This document shows, in pieces, positions 26,883 through 35,757 of a stretch of 64,000 nucleotides of DNA; the first letter of the stretch is position 1; each line of letters begins with the position of its first letter. The notes under the pieces are model-generated. The model was not told where the DNA came from. It made no database searches and saw only the letters and a list, made by a program, of their open reading frames with translations. The stretch is taken from the NCBI GenBank assembly GCA_004213885.1, contig SGYL01000001.1, forward strand, positions 124,001 through 188,000, in the 5' to 3' direction. The stretch is from Alphaproteobacteria bacterium. Its GTDB lineage: Bacteria > Pseudomonadota > Alphaproteobacteria > Puniceispirillales > Marisalimonadaceae. A program made the position numbers and the translations under genes.

Positions 26883-27007
26883 TTTTGATTAAACAGTAGC
26901 CAGACTACTGATCCTATAGAAATGGCATAAAAAAGATATATTAACAAGTGAGCTTTATTATAAATATTTTCTTCAGGAACACCTTTTGGTAATTTTTTCT
27001 TACTCAT
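26879..27007 (-). CDS. Small membrane protein (42 aa) in the coxG operon
   Basis: A 42-codon frame: a lysine-rich start (MSKKKLPKGVPEEN), one transmembrane helix (AHLLIYLFYAISIGSVVWLL) and a short tail (FNQN). Its ATG overlaps the coxG stop (ATGA) and its TGA overlaps the TTG start of the NifU-like gene (TTGA). It is therefore translationally coupled on both sides and almost certainly real despite its size. Function unknown; it may tether the CoxG/NifU-like pair to the membrane. Confidence 0.75.
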   Translation of the reverse strand: MSKKKLPKGVPEENIYNKAHLLIYLFYAISIGSVVWLLFNQN

Positions 27008-27471
27008 TTAATCTCCTCTTCAATTTGTGTTGTTCCATCTACAATTTTTACAAAATTATCAAAAAATTTTCCAGCTAATTTTTTTGATGTTGAATCAATT
27101 AATCTTGAGCCCAATTGTGCTAATTTTCCTCCAATCTGAGCTTCAACAGAATATTTTAAAACAGTTGAATTTTCTTGTTTTTCTAAAACAATATTTGCAC
27201 TTCCTTTAGCAAATCCTGCAGCACCACCTTTACCGCTACCTGAAATAGTATAACCCTCGTAAACTTTTATATTTGAAAGTTTGACTTCTCCATTAAATTT
27301 TGCTGAAACAGGACCTATTTTAATGGTGACTGTAGCTTTGAATTCATTATCATTTTCTTTAGTTAATTCTGTACATCCTGGAATAGAATTTTTAAGAACA
27401 AGAGGATCATTTAACTTGTTCCATACATTCTCAACATTTGTTGGTAGAGTATATTCACCATTCATTTTCAT
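27004..27471 (-). CDS. CoxG-like SRPBCC protein
   Basis: A 155-residue START/SRPBCC-fold protein of the CO-dehydrogenase subunit G family. It begins MNGEYTLPTNVENVWNKLNDP, with IPGCTELTKEND and VTIKIGPVSAKFNGEV, then GSGKGGAAGFAKGSANIVLE and the conserved end GGKLAQLGSRLID. CoxG is proposed to recruit the molybdenum hydroxylase to the membrane. A GGGAGAG site precedes the ATG at 27471. The gene heads a coupled operon with the 42-residue membrane protein and the NifU-like scaffold. Cox structural genes are absent. Confidence 0.85.
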   Translation of the reverse strand: MKMNGEYTLPTNVENVWNKLNDPLVLKNSIPGCTELTKENDNEFKATVTIKIGPVSAKFNGEVKLSNIKVYEGYTISGSGKGGAAGFAKGSANIVLEKQENSTVLKYSVEAQIGGKLAQLGSRLIDSTSKKLAGKFFDNFVKIVDGTTQIEEEIK

Positions 27472-27492
27472 CTTCTACTCTCCCTCGATTTA

Positions 27493-29184
27493 CTATATGT
27501 GTATAAAAATCAGTATAAAAACAATTATTCCAAAAATTTGTAATATAATTTGTGCATCAAAACCGGCTTCTCTGTCGATAATCTTATTTTCAAACATTAT
27601 ATCATGAAAAAAGTTTTTAATAGTAGTCAAACTCTTAAAACAATTTAATGAAAATTTTTCATTAAATACTTTTAACCCATTAACAACATTTGATATTACA
27701 GCTGGGAACATTCTTCTATAAAACCAATCACTATTTAATACTGTAGAATTGAGTTCAGGTGGATAAATCTTAAAATGCCATAAACATATAAAAGCAAAAG
27801 CTGCGAATGTTAAAAGTTGTAATTGAGATATAACATGACTGAAGTCATAAGGTTGATAATCCACTGAATAAGGGAGTATCTGATAAAAAATAGATGGGAA
27901 AACTCCGATTAATATACATAATACTGAGCCAATCACCATTGCAACAATCATATTTAAAGGAGCTTCTTTAGGTTTATGCCCAGACTGATGTGCGAAGAAA
28001 GCAAAGAATGGTATTTTTATTCCAGAATGATGTAATACACCAGCTGATGCAAACAAAAGCATAAAATAAATAAATGATAAGCCCTCATATCCTAATGATG
28101 ACATGATAAGAGATTTTGCAACAAAACCACTAAAAAGTGGGAATGCAGAAATTGAAATTGCTCCGATTATGGAGCAAACGGCAGTTATAGGCATATACTT
28201 AAATAACCCTCCTAATTCAGAGGCCTTACAAGTTCCTACTCTATATAAGACAGCACCCATACTCATAAATAGAAGGCCTTTATAAATTATATGTGCAAAT
28301 GCATGTGCTACAGCTCCATTAATAGCCAACTCTGTGCCAATCCCAACTGCAACAACCATAAAACCAAGTTGGTTGTTTAAGCTGTAAGCTAATACTCGTC
28401 TCAGATCATTTTCAATTACAGCAAAAAATATTGGAAAAAATGTCATTAAAGCACCAATGTAAATAAGTATATCTGTTCCTGCAAATGACCTTGCTAAAGC
28501 ATAAATTGCTAGTTTCGTAGTAAATGATGACAAGGCAACAGTTCCGACTTCACTTGCTTCAGGATATGTATCTTGAAGCCATCCGTTAAGAAACGGAAAC
28601 GCAGCTTTAATTCCAAATGCTAAGAAAATTAAAAGACCTGATGTGTCATCTATTGACATTTGACCTAATAACGCGTTTCCATTTGAGTATAAAAATAAAA
28701 CAGCTCCAGCAAGTAAAAACATTCCTGAACCTACTTGAATTACAATATATCTAAAAGCAGCTCTGTAGGCTCTGGTAGTATTGCCCCCTAAAATTAAAAA
28801 AACTGAAGTAAATGCAGTAGCTTCCCACCAAAAGAATAATGTAAATAAATCTCCAGCATGCAATGCTGCAATAGCTGCACCCGCATAACTTATGACAGCG
28901 ACATTTTCTTTCCAATCATCTTTATGAGCTCCGTAAATAATTGTGATAAATGCAGCTATATGGAAAACAATCGCAAAAGGAAGTGATAAGTTATCAGAGT
29001 GATTGATTATAAAATTATAGTCTAAAACATTTATTGTTAAATGTGTTCCAAATCCATTAAATAAAGAAAAAGCAGATAAGAGCACTAAAAAAATCATATA
29101 AACTTGTCTACCAAGTTTAGGAAGGAAGGGGATTAAAAATGCCCCGATAAACATTATAAATCCAGGAGGTAAAGAATTAATCAT
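27493..29184 (-). CDS. Mrp antiporter ND2/4/5-like subunit (third, last gene of operon)
   Basis: A ~563-residue proton-conducting membrane subunit with about 14 helices. The core has WWEATAFTSVFLILGG (TM5 Glu), AFGIKAAFPFLNGWLQDTYPEAS (TM7-8 Lys) and a later segment AHAFAHIIYKGLLFMSMGAVLYRVG with the Lys/His pair typical of MrpD/MrpA and complex I NuoL/M. The C-terminal part carries a long amphipathic extension (about 480-560). I start at the ATG at 29184, which has a GAGGA site and overlaps the 76-residue gene by eight bases. It would form one of three half-channel modules in this Mrp complex. Confidence 0.85.
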   Translation of the reverse strand: MINSLPPGFIMFIGAFLIPFLPKLGRQVYMIFLVLLSAFSLFNGFGTHLTINVLDYNFIINHSDNLSLPFAIVFHIAAFITIIYGAHKDDWKENVAVISYAGAAIAALHAGDLFTLFFWWEATAFTSVFLILGGNTTRAYRAAFRYIVIQVGSGMFLLAGAVLFLYSNGNALLGQMSIDDTSGLLIFLAFGIKAAFPFLNGWLQDTYPEASEVGTVALSSFTTKLAIYALARSFAGTDILIYIGALMTFFPIFFAVIENDLRRVLAYSLNNQLGFMVVAVGIGTELAINGAVAHAFAHIIYKGLLFMSMGAVLYRVGTCKASELGGLFKYMPITAVCSIIGAISISAFPLFSGFVAKSLIMSSLGYEGLSFIYFMLLFASAGVLHHSGIKIPFFAFFAHQSGHKPKEAPLNMIVAMVIGSVLCILIGVFPSIFYQILPYSVDYQPYDFSHVISQLQLLTFAAFAFICLWHFKIYPPELNSTVLNSDWFYRRMFPAVISNVVNGLKVFNEKFSLNCFKSLTTIKNFFHDIMFENKIIDREAGFDAQIILQIFGIIVFILIFIHI

Positions 29185-29407
29185 AATAATCCTCATCTCT
29201 CATAAATATTGATCTTAAAGCCACACCTATTTTGAAAATTACAATACATGAAATATATCCAAAAAGTGCAGGGAAAAATAAAAATTCTTCAATTTTAAAT
29301 TCGCCGTGTCTATGACCAGCAAATTCAAGGAGTAATAATATAATGCATATAAATAAGACTGCAGAGTTAATTTTACCGAATTTTTTAATTAATTTTGAAA
29401 AAAACAT
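29177..29407 (-). CDS. Small two-helix membrane protein of the Mrp operon
   Basis: A 76-residue protein with two predicted transmembrane segments (about 14-30 and 45-65) and an acidic tail (MRDEDYYD). It is not recognisably one of the standard Mrp subunits A-G. It is locked between two antiporter modules by a TAATG overlap upstream and an eight-base overlap downstream, so it should be made stoichiometrically with them. It may be an accessory subunit filling the interface between the two ND-like modules. Function unknown. Confidence 0.75.
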   Translation of the reverse strand: MFFSKLIKKFGKINSAVLFICIILLLLEFAGHRHGEFKIEEFLFFPALFGYISCIVIFKIGVALRSIFMRDEDYYD

Positions 29408-30861
29408 TATTGGTTTCCAGATATTAGGTTAGTTATGTGTTTAAGTGGTTCGATATAAATAAATAACACAATCGTTAACATTGCAGCAAAAAAAGTTGGA
29501 TATACTATTAAAGGATGTTTAGTTACTTGTATATTGGTTCTTTTTGGTTGAAAAAATGCCTTAGCAGGTATTTCTAACAAATAATAAACATTCAGCAAAG
29601 TTGAAATTGCGAGTATATAAATAACTAATAAATAGTCCTTTTCTACAGAACCCAACATTAAGTAAAATTTACTCCAAGATCCGCCCATTGGTGGTACACC
29701 AATAATTGATAAAGAACCTATGAAAAAAGCTATAAATGTTAAAGGCATAGATTTTCCCATTCCATTTAAATCTGAGATTTTAGATAAATGTGTTGCAACA
29801 TAGATTGAACCTGCTGCAAAAAATAATGTAATTTTACCAACAGCGTGCATTACAATATGAATTGCCGCACCTTGTACCGCAATATTTGTAGCAATAGCTC
29901 CACCTAAAACTATATATGATAACTGACTTATTGTAGAATAAGCTAGTCTAGCTTTTAAATCATCTTTAGTAAGTGCAATACAACTTGATATTAGTAAAGT
30001 TATACTCGAAACCCATATTAACCACACAGCACCACTAGTTTCAGTTAGAAAATCAATTCCAAACACATACGTTATGACCACTAACATGGAAAATACACCA
30101 GCTTTTACAACAGCAACTGCATGCAATAATGCTGATACAGGGGTTGGTGCTACCATGGCAGCTGGTAACCATTTATGAAAAGGCATTAATGCCGCTTTTC
30201 CAATTCCAAAAGCAAATAAAGCTAATAGAAATGGAACATATTCATTTGAAATATTACCTTTTAAAACTCCATTTGGTGCAAAGTCTAAACTACCAGTTAG
30301 CACCCAAACAATAATTATGGCTGGAAGCAAAAAAACAATTGAGGTCCCAACTAAAATACCCATGTAAATTCTCCCAGCCTGCTTAGCCGCATTATTTTGT
30401 TTGTGAGCAACAAGTGGATAGGTAGAAAAAGTTAAAATTTCATAAAAGATAAATAATGTTAAAAGATTACCTGAATAGGCAATACAAATTGCAGCAAAAA
30501 TAGCTATTGAATAAAAAGTAAAAAATCTTGTTTGATTTTTTTCTTTATTACCTCTCATATATCCAATTGTATAAATTGAAGCTAAAATCCATAAGCCAGA
30601 GGCCACAAGTCCAAAAATTACACCTAAACCAGTTATCTTAAATGAAATAGATAATGTTTCGTTTATTTGAAAAAATGTGTAACTAAGTATTTCACCATTT
30701 AAGTAAAGTGACGCAATATTAAGAGAACTATAGAAAGTAATAATTCCACCAATTGGTCCTAAACTATCTCTTAAATTGGGGTTTGATGATAATAAAGGAG
30801 TTATAAAGAAGGCAATTAGAGGCGTTAAAATTGATAAATATATATAAAATTCATTAGCCAT
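29407..30861 (-). CDS. Mrp antiporter ND2/4/5-like subunit (second)
   Basis: A 484-residue, about 14-helix proton/cation-translocating subunit. Conserved charged residues are seen in LFIFYEILTFSTYPLVAH (TM5 Glu), GKAALMPFHKWLPAAMVAPTPVSALLHAVAVVKAG (TM7/8 Lys and His) and the later AAIHIVMHAVGKITLFFAAG (His/Lys). It is closest in layout to MrpD-like proteins and NuoM/NuoL. The ATG overlaps the preceding mrpD stop by one base. With the separate DUF4040 gene it may take the place of the N-terminal half of classical MrpA. Confidence 0.85.
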   Translation of the reverse strand: MANEFYIYLSILTPLIAFFITPLLSSNPNLRDSLGPIGGIITFYSSLNIASLYLNGEILSYTFFQINETLSISFKITGLGVIFGLVASGLWILASIYTIGYMRGNKEKNQTRFFTFYSIAIFAAICIAYSGNLLTLFIFYEILTFSTYPLVAHKQNNAAKQAGRIYMGILVGTSIVFLLPAIIIVWVLTGSLDFAPNGVLKGNISNEYVPFLLALFAFGIGKAALMPFHKWLPAAMVAPTPVSALLHAVAVVKAGVFSMLVVITYVFGIDFLTETSGAVWLIWVSSITLLISSCIALTKDDLKARLAYSTISQLSYIVLGGAIATNIAVQGAAIHIVMHAVGKITLFFAAGSIYVATHLSKISDLNGMGKSMPLTFIAFFIGSLSIIGVPPMGGSWSKFYLMLGSVEKDYLLVIYILAISTLLNVYYLLEIPAKAFFQPKRTNIQVTKHPLIVYPTFFAAMLTIVLFIYIEPLKHITNLISGNQ

Positions 30862-32357
30862 TATTTTATTCCACTTATTAATGCATCAGAAGCAATAAAG
30901 CTATTATCAATGATTAAATCTGCGTCTATACCAAAATAAATATTTAAGAAAGAAATAATTAAAAGTGGTATATAAATTTCAGGTAATTCTTTAATTTTTT
31001 CAGACTTTGAATTTGTTTTATTATACCAAAGACCTTCGATCAGTTTCCATATGTAGATTAATGACAAAGCTGAACTAACTAAAATTAAAAAAGGAAGCCA
31101 TATTCCTTCACTCATAAAGGCTGCTTTAATTAAATAGAGTTTAGATATAAATCCAACTGTGAGTGGCAACCCTGCTAAACTTAGAGCACAAATGACAAAA
31201 GCAAAAAAAGTAATTGGAACTTGCCTTCCTAGACCGGTGATAGAATTAACATCAATTCGTTTTAAGGTATAATATCCCATAGCCACAACTGACATAAATA
31301 AACCAGCTTTTATAAGAGCATGGTTAATTAGATGAATGAAACCTGAAGCAATTCCAGGGCTGGTTGCTAAAGAAATTCCAAGAACAATATAGCCTATTTG
31401 GGCGACTGAAGAATGTGCCAAAAGTTTTTTTACATCTTTTTCAAATATTGCCATAATGGTTCCTGCAAACATTGCTAAAATTGCTAGATATAATAAAACA
31501 TATCTGAGGCTTTCAAATGTATATATTTCATATGAAGGTCCAAAAATTGTGTATGAAATTCTAACTAGGATATAAATTGAAACTTTTGTAGCTGTCGCAG
31601 CTAACAAAACAGAAACTGGTGATGGTGCATAAGCATATGCATTTGGCAACCATATATGTAAAGGAAAAACTGCTGCTTTAACCATTATACCTAACATCAT
31701 AAATGTGAAAGCAACTATAACAGATTTGTTTAGTCCAAGAGCAGGAATTTTCTGAGCTAAATCACTCATGTTAAGTGTGCCTGTTACGCCATATAACAAT
31801 CCAACTCCAATAACATAAAACGTTGCGCCGACTGCACCTAAAATTAAATAATTATATCCTGCAATTAGAGCTTTTCTATCCATCTTTGAACCTAAAGCAA
31901 CAAGAGCTACTGCGGATAGTGACGAAATTTCAAGAAAAACAAAAAGGTTAAAAGCATCAGCAGTTGTTATAAGACCCATTAAACCAGCTATTGTTAATAA
32001 CCATAAACTATAAGTTTTAGAAACAAGGTTTCTATCAATTTCTAAAATGAAAAAATTATGAGCATATAATGTGGCTATAAAACCAATTACTGAAACGATA
32101 ATAATTGGAATTATACTTACTTTATCAATAACATATTCTATGCCAAGTGGTGGTGGCCAATTACCTAAATAGTATGAAATATTACTATTATTTGAAAGTT
32201 CGAAGCAAAGAAGAATTGAAAATATCATTGTTAGAAAAGATGCAAAAGTAGAGAGGATCCACGCTAATCTGTTGTTAGATAGAACCGCAACTATTAATGA
32301 AAACATCAAAGGTGTTATAACAATAAGTATGGGTAAATTTTTAATTATAAATGTCAT
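30861..32357 (-). CDS. mrpD: Mrp antiporter subunit D
   Basis: A 498-residue subunit positioned directly after MrpC, as in canonical operons, and therefore the best MrpD candidate. Key segments are AFNLFVFLEISSLSAVALVALG (TM5 Glu), MVKAAVFPLHIWLPNAYAYAPSPVSVLLAATATKVS (Lys, Pro-rich loop) and LIKAGLFMSVVAMGYYTL. About 14 helices are expected. Together with MrpA-like modules it exchanges Na+ or another monovalent cation for protons. The gene starts 5 bases after mrpC and ends in a TAATG overlap with the next module. Confidence 0.88.
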   Translation of the reverse strand: MTFIIKNLPILIVITPLMFSLIVAVLSNNRLAWILSTFASFLTMIFSILLCFELSNNSNISYYLGNWPPPLGIEYVIDKVSIIPIIIVSVIGFIATLYAHNFFILEIDRNLVSKTYSLWLLTIAGLMGLITTADAFNLFVFLEISSLSAVALVALGSKMDRKALIAGYNYLILGAVGATFYVIGVGLLYGVTGTLNMSDLAQKIPALGLNKSVIVAFTFMMLGIMVKAAVFPLHIWLPNAYAYAPSPVSVLLAATATKVSIYILVRISYTIFGPSYEIYTFESLRYVLLYLAILAMFAGTIMAIFEKDVKKLLAHSSVAQIGYIVLGISLATSPGIASGFIHLINHALIKAGLFMSVVAMGYYTLKRIDVNSITGLGRQVPITFFAFVICALSLAGLPLTVGFISKLYLIKAAFMSEGIWLPFLILVSSALSLIYIWKLIEGLWYNKTNSKSEKIKELPEIYIPLLIISFLNIYFGIDADLIIDNSFIASDALISGIK

Positions 32358-32362
32358 GATAC

Positions 32363-32755
32363 TTATTTTTTAACTTCGTGATATTTTTTATGATATTCGA
32401 CTAAATCTGATGCAGAAATTTCATTTTCATTAATACTTCCATATGCTTTATTTATCCTAACTGTCAATGCTAGACCAAGTGCAGTTGTGGCAACACCTAC
32501 AACAATTGCTGTAAGAATAAGAACATGTGGCAAGGGATTTGAATATATTTCATTTACATTATCAGTTAAAATTGGTGCTGTGCCTCCAGCGATTTTTCCA
32601 AAAGTTATATACAAAAGAAAAACAGATGTTTGGAAGAGAGCTAGACCAACAATTTTTTTTAAAAGGCTCTTTTTAGAAATGACAATATATAGTCCAATCA
32701 TCATTAAAATGAATACTATCCAATAATTCCAAACACCAAAAATCTGATCAATCAT
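32363..32755 (-). CDS. mrpC: Mrp antiporter subunit C (NuoK-like)
   Basis: A ~130-residue, three-helix NuoK/MnhC protein. The NuoK-like GLALFQTSVFLLYITFG and the typical NPLPHVLILTAIVVGVATTALGLALTVRI are both present. I start at the ATG at 32755, beginning MIDQIFGVW, which overlaps mrpB by eight bases and has a GGAAAG site. A longer reading from 32785 would intrude into mrpB. The C-terminal tail is charged (SDLVEYHKKYHEVKK). Confidence 0.88.
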   Translation of the reverse strand: MIDQIFGVWNYWIVFILMMIGLYIVISKKSLLKKIVGLALFQTSVFLLYITFGKIAGGTAPILTDNVNEIYSNPLPHVLILTAIVVGVATTALGLALTVRINKAYGSINENEISASDLVEYHKKYHEVKK

Positions 32756-33179
32756 TATTTTTCTTTCCAAAATTAAAATTTGCAAATGAATAAAATAAAG
32801 AAATCATCACATTACATACAGTAAGACCAACTCCAAATTCAACAAGTAAAATCCCTATATGTTGGCCAGCTTCTTTTGATGAACCTAAAACATCATAACT
32901 GAGATACGGATCACCCAGAATTAATCCAACTATTCCAACAAACCCATAAAGAAAGGCTCCTAGTGCAAGTAAAAAGAAATTAAGTTTTGGTGGCATTATC
33001 ACTTTGCAATCTTCAACACTAAAAACCATTGCATACAATATAAAAGCTGCTGCAACAATAACTCCAGCTTGAAATCCTCCTCCTGGACCAAAATCACCAT
33101 GAAATTGGACATATAAACCAAATAAAATAATTGGAGTAAATAGTACTTTTGTACAAACTTTTAAAATAATATTGTCCAT
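32748..33179 (-). CDS. mrpB: Mrp antiporter subunit B
   Basis: A 143-residue, four-helix MnhB-domain protein. The family signature FHGDFGPGGGFQAGVIVAAAFIL is complete, followed by GQHIGILLVEFGVGLTVCNVMI. The start directly abuts the DUF4040 gene stop. In classical two-part Mrp systems MrpB follows a large MrpA whose C-terminus resembles the preceding gene here. That supports this as an Mrp with a split A subunit. Confidence 0.88.
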   Translation of the reverse strand: MDNIILKVCTKVLFTPIILFGLYVQFHGDFGPGGGFQAGVIVAAAFILYAMVFSVEDCKVIMPPKLNFFLLALGAFLYGFVGIVGLILGDPYLSYDVLGSSKEAGQHIGILLVEFGVGLTVCNVMISLFYSFANFNFGKKNND

Positions 33180-33749
33180 TTACTTGTTTTTCCTAGGATT
33201 TGGTTTGGATGAATTTGAAACTTTATCATATAATAATACTAATACAGCAATACCAGCAGTATATATAACAACAGTTTCACCAAAAGTATCATATCCTCTA
33301 TAGCTTGCTAGGATAGAAGTTACCACATTTGGTATTCCTATATGGTTTCGAGATCCTTCAATAAAGTCTTGCGCGAGGTGTTGATGAACAGGATTTTCTA
33401 ATTGACCAACGAGTGGTAAATCATAACTTGCCCAAATTAATAATCCTGCAACTAAAGTACATGTGCATATTGCATAAATATGCTTAATATTAAATTTTTC
33501 TTCTGTTTCTTCTTTTGGAAGATTACTTAAAGCTGCTAAAAATAATATTGTTGAAATACCTGCACCAACAGATGCTTCTGTAAAGGCAACATCTACAGCA
33601 TCCAAACTTACAAACATCAAAGCTGCAACTAAGGAGTATGTTCCTGCTAATAAAATCGTAGATATAACTTTACGAGTATTAATTATAAAGACTGCTATTG
33701 TTAACATTAAAGTAACTAAAAATGCGTTTATTATAATTTCGCCTATCAT
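33180..33749 (-). CDS. DUF4040 / MrpA C-terminal-like subunit
   Basis: A 189-residue, about 5-helix protein equal to the C-terminal, NuoJ-like part of classical MrpA. The N-terminal half has the DUF4040 (MbhD-like) block LLAGTYSLVAALMFVSLDAVDVAFTEASVG. The second half, IPNVVTSILASYRGYDTFGETVVIYTAG, is the MbhE-like segment. Encoding it separately from the antiporter module is the arrangement of archaeal and some proteobacterial Mrp/Mbh complexes. It overlaps mrpG by four bases and abuts mrpB. Confidence 0.85.
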   Translation of the reverse strand: MIGEIIINAFLVTLMLTIAVFIINTRKVISTILLAGTYSLVAALMFVSLDAVDVAFTEASVGAGISTILFLAALSNLPKEETEEKFNIKHIYAICTCTLVAGLLIWASYDLPLVGQLENPVHQHLAQDFIEGSRNHIGIPNVVTSILASYRGYDTFGETVVIYTAGIAVLVLLYDKVSNSSKPNPRKNK

Positions 33750-34069
33750 AATGTTTTACCTTTTGTCTTTCCTACAGGAATAACACCTTTTTTTCTAGCA
33801 AGGTTTGCTGTTACATGACCTGTTATCGGACTTGTGAAAAATATAAATATTCCTATAAATACTAATTTTGCAGTAATTAATGAAAAACCACTTTGTAAAA
33901 TCATTCCTAATATTATAAACGAAGCCCCAGCCGTATCAATCATACCCGCAGCATGTATTCGAGAAAAAACATCGGGCAATCGTATTAGACCTATAGATCC
34001 TGTTAAGATAAAAAAAGCTCCTAATATAAAAGATATTATGGATATAATTTCAATTGAAACATCTAACAT
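33746..34069 (-). CDS. mrpG: Mrp antiporter subunit G
   Basis: A 107-residue, three-helix PhaG/MnhG protein. It carries LGAFFILTGSIGLIRLPDVFSRIHAAGMIDTAG and FTSPITGHVTANLARKKGV, both strong family markers. It begins immediately after the mrpF stop and overlaps the DUF4040 gene by four bases. MrpE, F and G form the accessory wing of the complex; here they come first in the operon rather than last as in Bacillus. Confidence 0.9.
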   Translation of the reverse strand: MLDVSIEIISIISFILGAFFILTGSIGLIRLPDVFSRIHAAGMIDTAGASFIILGMILQSGFSLITAKLVFIGIFIFFTSPITGHVTANLARKKGVIPVGKTKGKTL

Positions 34070-34333
34070 TTATTTGTCTCCAAGAGTTCCTTTATCAAAA
34101 AGTTTTAAGACAGCAACTGTTCCAATAAAATTAATGAGCGCATAGACTATAGAAATATCTATAAATTCAGGTCTGCCCATATAAAAGCCATGAACAGAGA
34201 TTGCCAAAACTATTATAGTGCCAATACTGTTTGCAGCTAAAATTCTGTCAAAAGTAGTTTTCCCAATAATCAAACGAACTAAAATTAATAAAAATGAAAT
34301 GCCAAGGGCAATCAAAACAGCTAAAAACATCAT
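34070..34333 (-). CDS. mrpF: Mrp antiporter subunit F
   Basis: An 87-residue, three-helix MnhF/PhaF protein. LVRLIIGKTTFDRILAANSIGT is the family hallmark, followed by FIDISIVYALINFIGTVAVLKLF. Its ATG overlaps the mrpE stop (ATGA). Length and position between E and G are normal. Confidence 0.9.
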   Translation of the reverse strand: MMFLAVLIALGISFLLILVRLIIGKTTFDRILAANSIGTIIVLAISVHGFYMGRPEFIDISIVYALINFIGTVAVLKLFDKGTLGDK

Positions 34334-34827
34334 TTACTCTTTTCTAACCAAGTTACCATTTTATCCATATCAGAACTTCTAACGTCGTCACCAAAATCTT
34401 TGGTTAATGCATGAACTTCGAATATATCATTTTTTATTTGTGTGGTTACAGTCCCAGGTGTAAGCGTGATAGAATTTGCGTAAGTTACTTTCCCTTCGTT
34501 TGTTTTTTGAGAAGCTTTAACAGAAAATAATTCTGGTTCCTCGGATTTCATAATTATGACTTTAGCTGTTTGAATATTAGATTTAAGTATTTCTTTGATT
34601 AACCATAATGTGTATTGAATTAATCGAGGGAAAAAATAAATAGGTAAGGTTTCATTATCAAGAAATTTACCTTTGATTGTCAGATAGACACATAATATGC
34701 ACGAAATTACTCCTAAAGACAAAATTAAAGGAGTGTAGTATCCTGACATCAATAGCCAAAACCCAAATAAAACTATAAATAATGTAACACTTTTTGCATT
34801 GATCATATTAGGAAACAATATAATCAC
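34330..34827 (-). CDS. mrpE: Mrp antiporter subunit E
   Basis: A 165-residue protein with two or three N-terminal helices and a soluble C-terminal domain, as in MnhE/PhaE. Visible markers are YFFPRLIQYTLWLIKEILKSNIQTAKVIIM, NSITLTPGTVTTQIK and FEVHALT. As written it starts with GTG overlapping the stop of the ThiY-like gene (GTGA). An internal ATG at 34806 is an alternative. Either way there is no room for an independent promoter in between, so mrp expression probably starts upstream of the ThiY-like gene or inside it. Confidence 0.85.
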   Translation of the reverse strand: MIILFPNMINAKSVTLFIVLFGFWLLMSGYYTPLILSLGVISCILCVYLTIKGKFLDNETLPIYFFPRLIQYTLWLIKEILKSNIQTAKVIIMKSEEPELFSVKASQKTNEGKVTYANSITLTPGTVTTQIKNDIFEVHALTKDFGDDVRSSDMDKMVTWLEKSK

Positions 34828-35756
34828 GGTTTTATAAATAATTCAATATTCTGCTTTTTTTTGATAATATTTTTTTTAAGTAAAAAGTCTTGAAAGATTT
34901 TATAAGATTCTAGGTCATACGCATTTGGCCTTAATGCAAATCTTCTAACAGTATCTTTATAAGCTCGTTTATTTAGCTCATCATTCAAACCTTTTTTATA
35001 GTTTGAAAAATCTATCCACGTTTTATTAGGGTTATTAACTATATTTATAGTAGCTTTTTGAACAGCATTAAGAAATTTTTTGAATTTTATTTCATTTCTA
35101 TCATTTTTATTAATTATATAAATTAATTCCTCGTAGTGAGGTACACCATGTTCTTCAGGATAAAATGCTTTACCTGGACGTTTTACTATATCCATCTGAT
35201 TAAGTTCAAAATTCCTAAATGCACCAATAACAGCATCCACCTTTTTTGCGATTAAGGATGGTGATAAAGAAAAATTTATATTAATTAATTCTACATCTGA
35301 CAATTTTAAATTATACTTTTCAAACATTCCTGATAATAAGGCGTCTTCAAAACCACCAACAGAAAAACCAATTTTTTTATTTTTCAAATCTTTTATAGAT
35401 TTAATTGGTCCGTCTTTTAGAACAACTAGACTGTTTAAAGGAGTACTCACTAAAGATCCTAATCTAACTATTGGTAAGTTCTGATCAATCTGTAAATGAA
35501 ATTGAGGTTGATATGAAACTGCAATATCAATTTTACCTGTTGCAACCTGTTTAGGTGGGTCATTTGGGTCAGCAGGTTCGATGATTTTAACCTTTAAATC
35601 TTCATCTTTAAAATATCCATACTTTTCCGCTATTACTATTGGTGCATGATCTGGATTAATAAACCAGTCTAATCCGAGCATTATATTTTTCTCTGAACTT
35701 AAAGAAATTGATGAAATAAAAAAAATTTTTAAAAAAAATAAAATATATATATGCAT
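34824..35756 (-). CDS. NMT1/THI5-like (ThiY-type) substrate-binding protein
   Basis: A ~310-residue periplasmic binding protein with an N-terminal signal peptide (MHIYILFFLKIFFISSISLS, cleavage probably after SSISLSS). The mature part begins MLGLDWFINPDHAPIVIAEKYGYF, the classical THI5/NMT1 block, followed by the GKIDIAVSYQP ligand loop. ThiY binds pyrimidine precursors of thiamine. I start at the ATG at 35756, four bases after the GGAGGGAG that ends the TPP riboswitch. A matching ABC permease gene lies at 37388. No ATPase gene is seen. The 3' end overlaps mrpE. Confidence 0.85.
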   Translation of the reverse strand: MHIYILFFLKIFFISSISLSSEKNIMLGLDWFINPDHAPIVIAEKYGYFKDEDLKVKIIEPADPNDPPKQVATGKIDIAVSYQPQFHLQIDQNLPIVRLGSLVSTPLNSLVVLKDGPIKSIKDLKNKKIGFSVGGFEDALLSGMFEKYNLKLSDVELININFSLSPSLIAKKVDAVIGAFRNFELNQMDIVKRPGKAFYPEEHGVPHYEELIYIINKNDRNEIKFKKFLNAVQKATINIVNNPNKTWIDFSNYKKGLNDELNKRAYKDTVRRFALRPNAYDLESYKIFQDFLLKKNIIKKKQNIELFIKP

Positions 35757-35757
35757 A

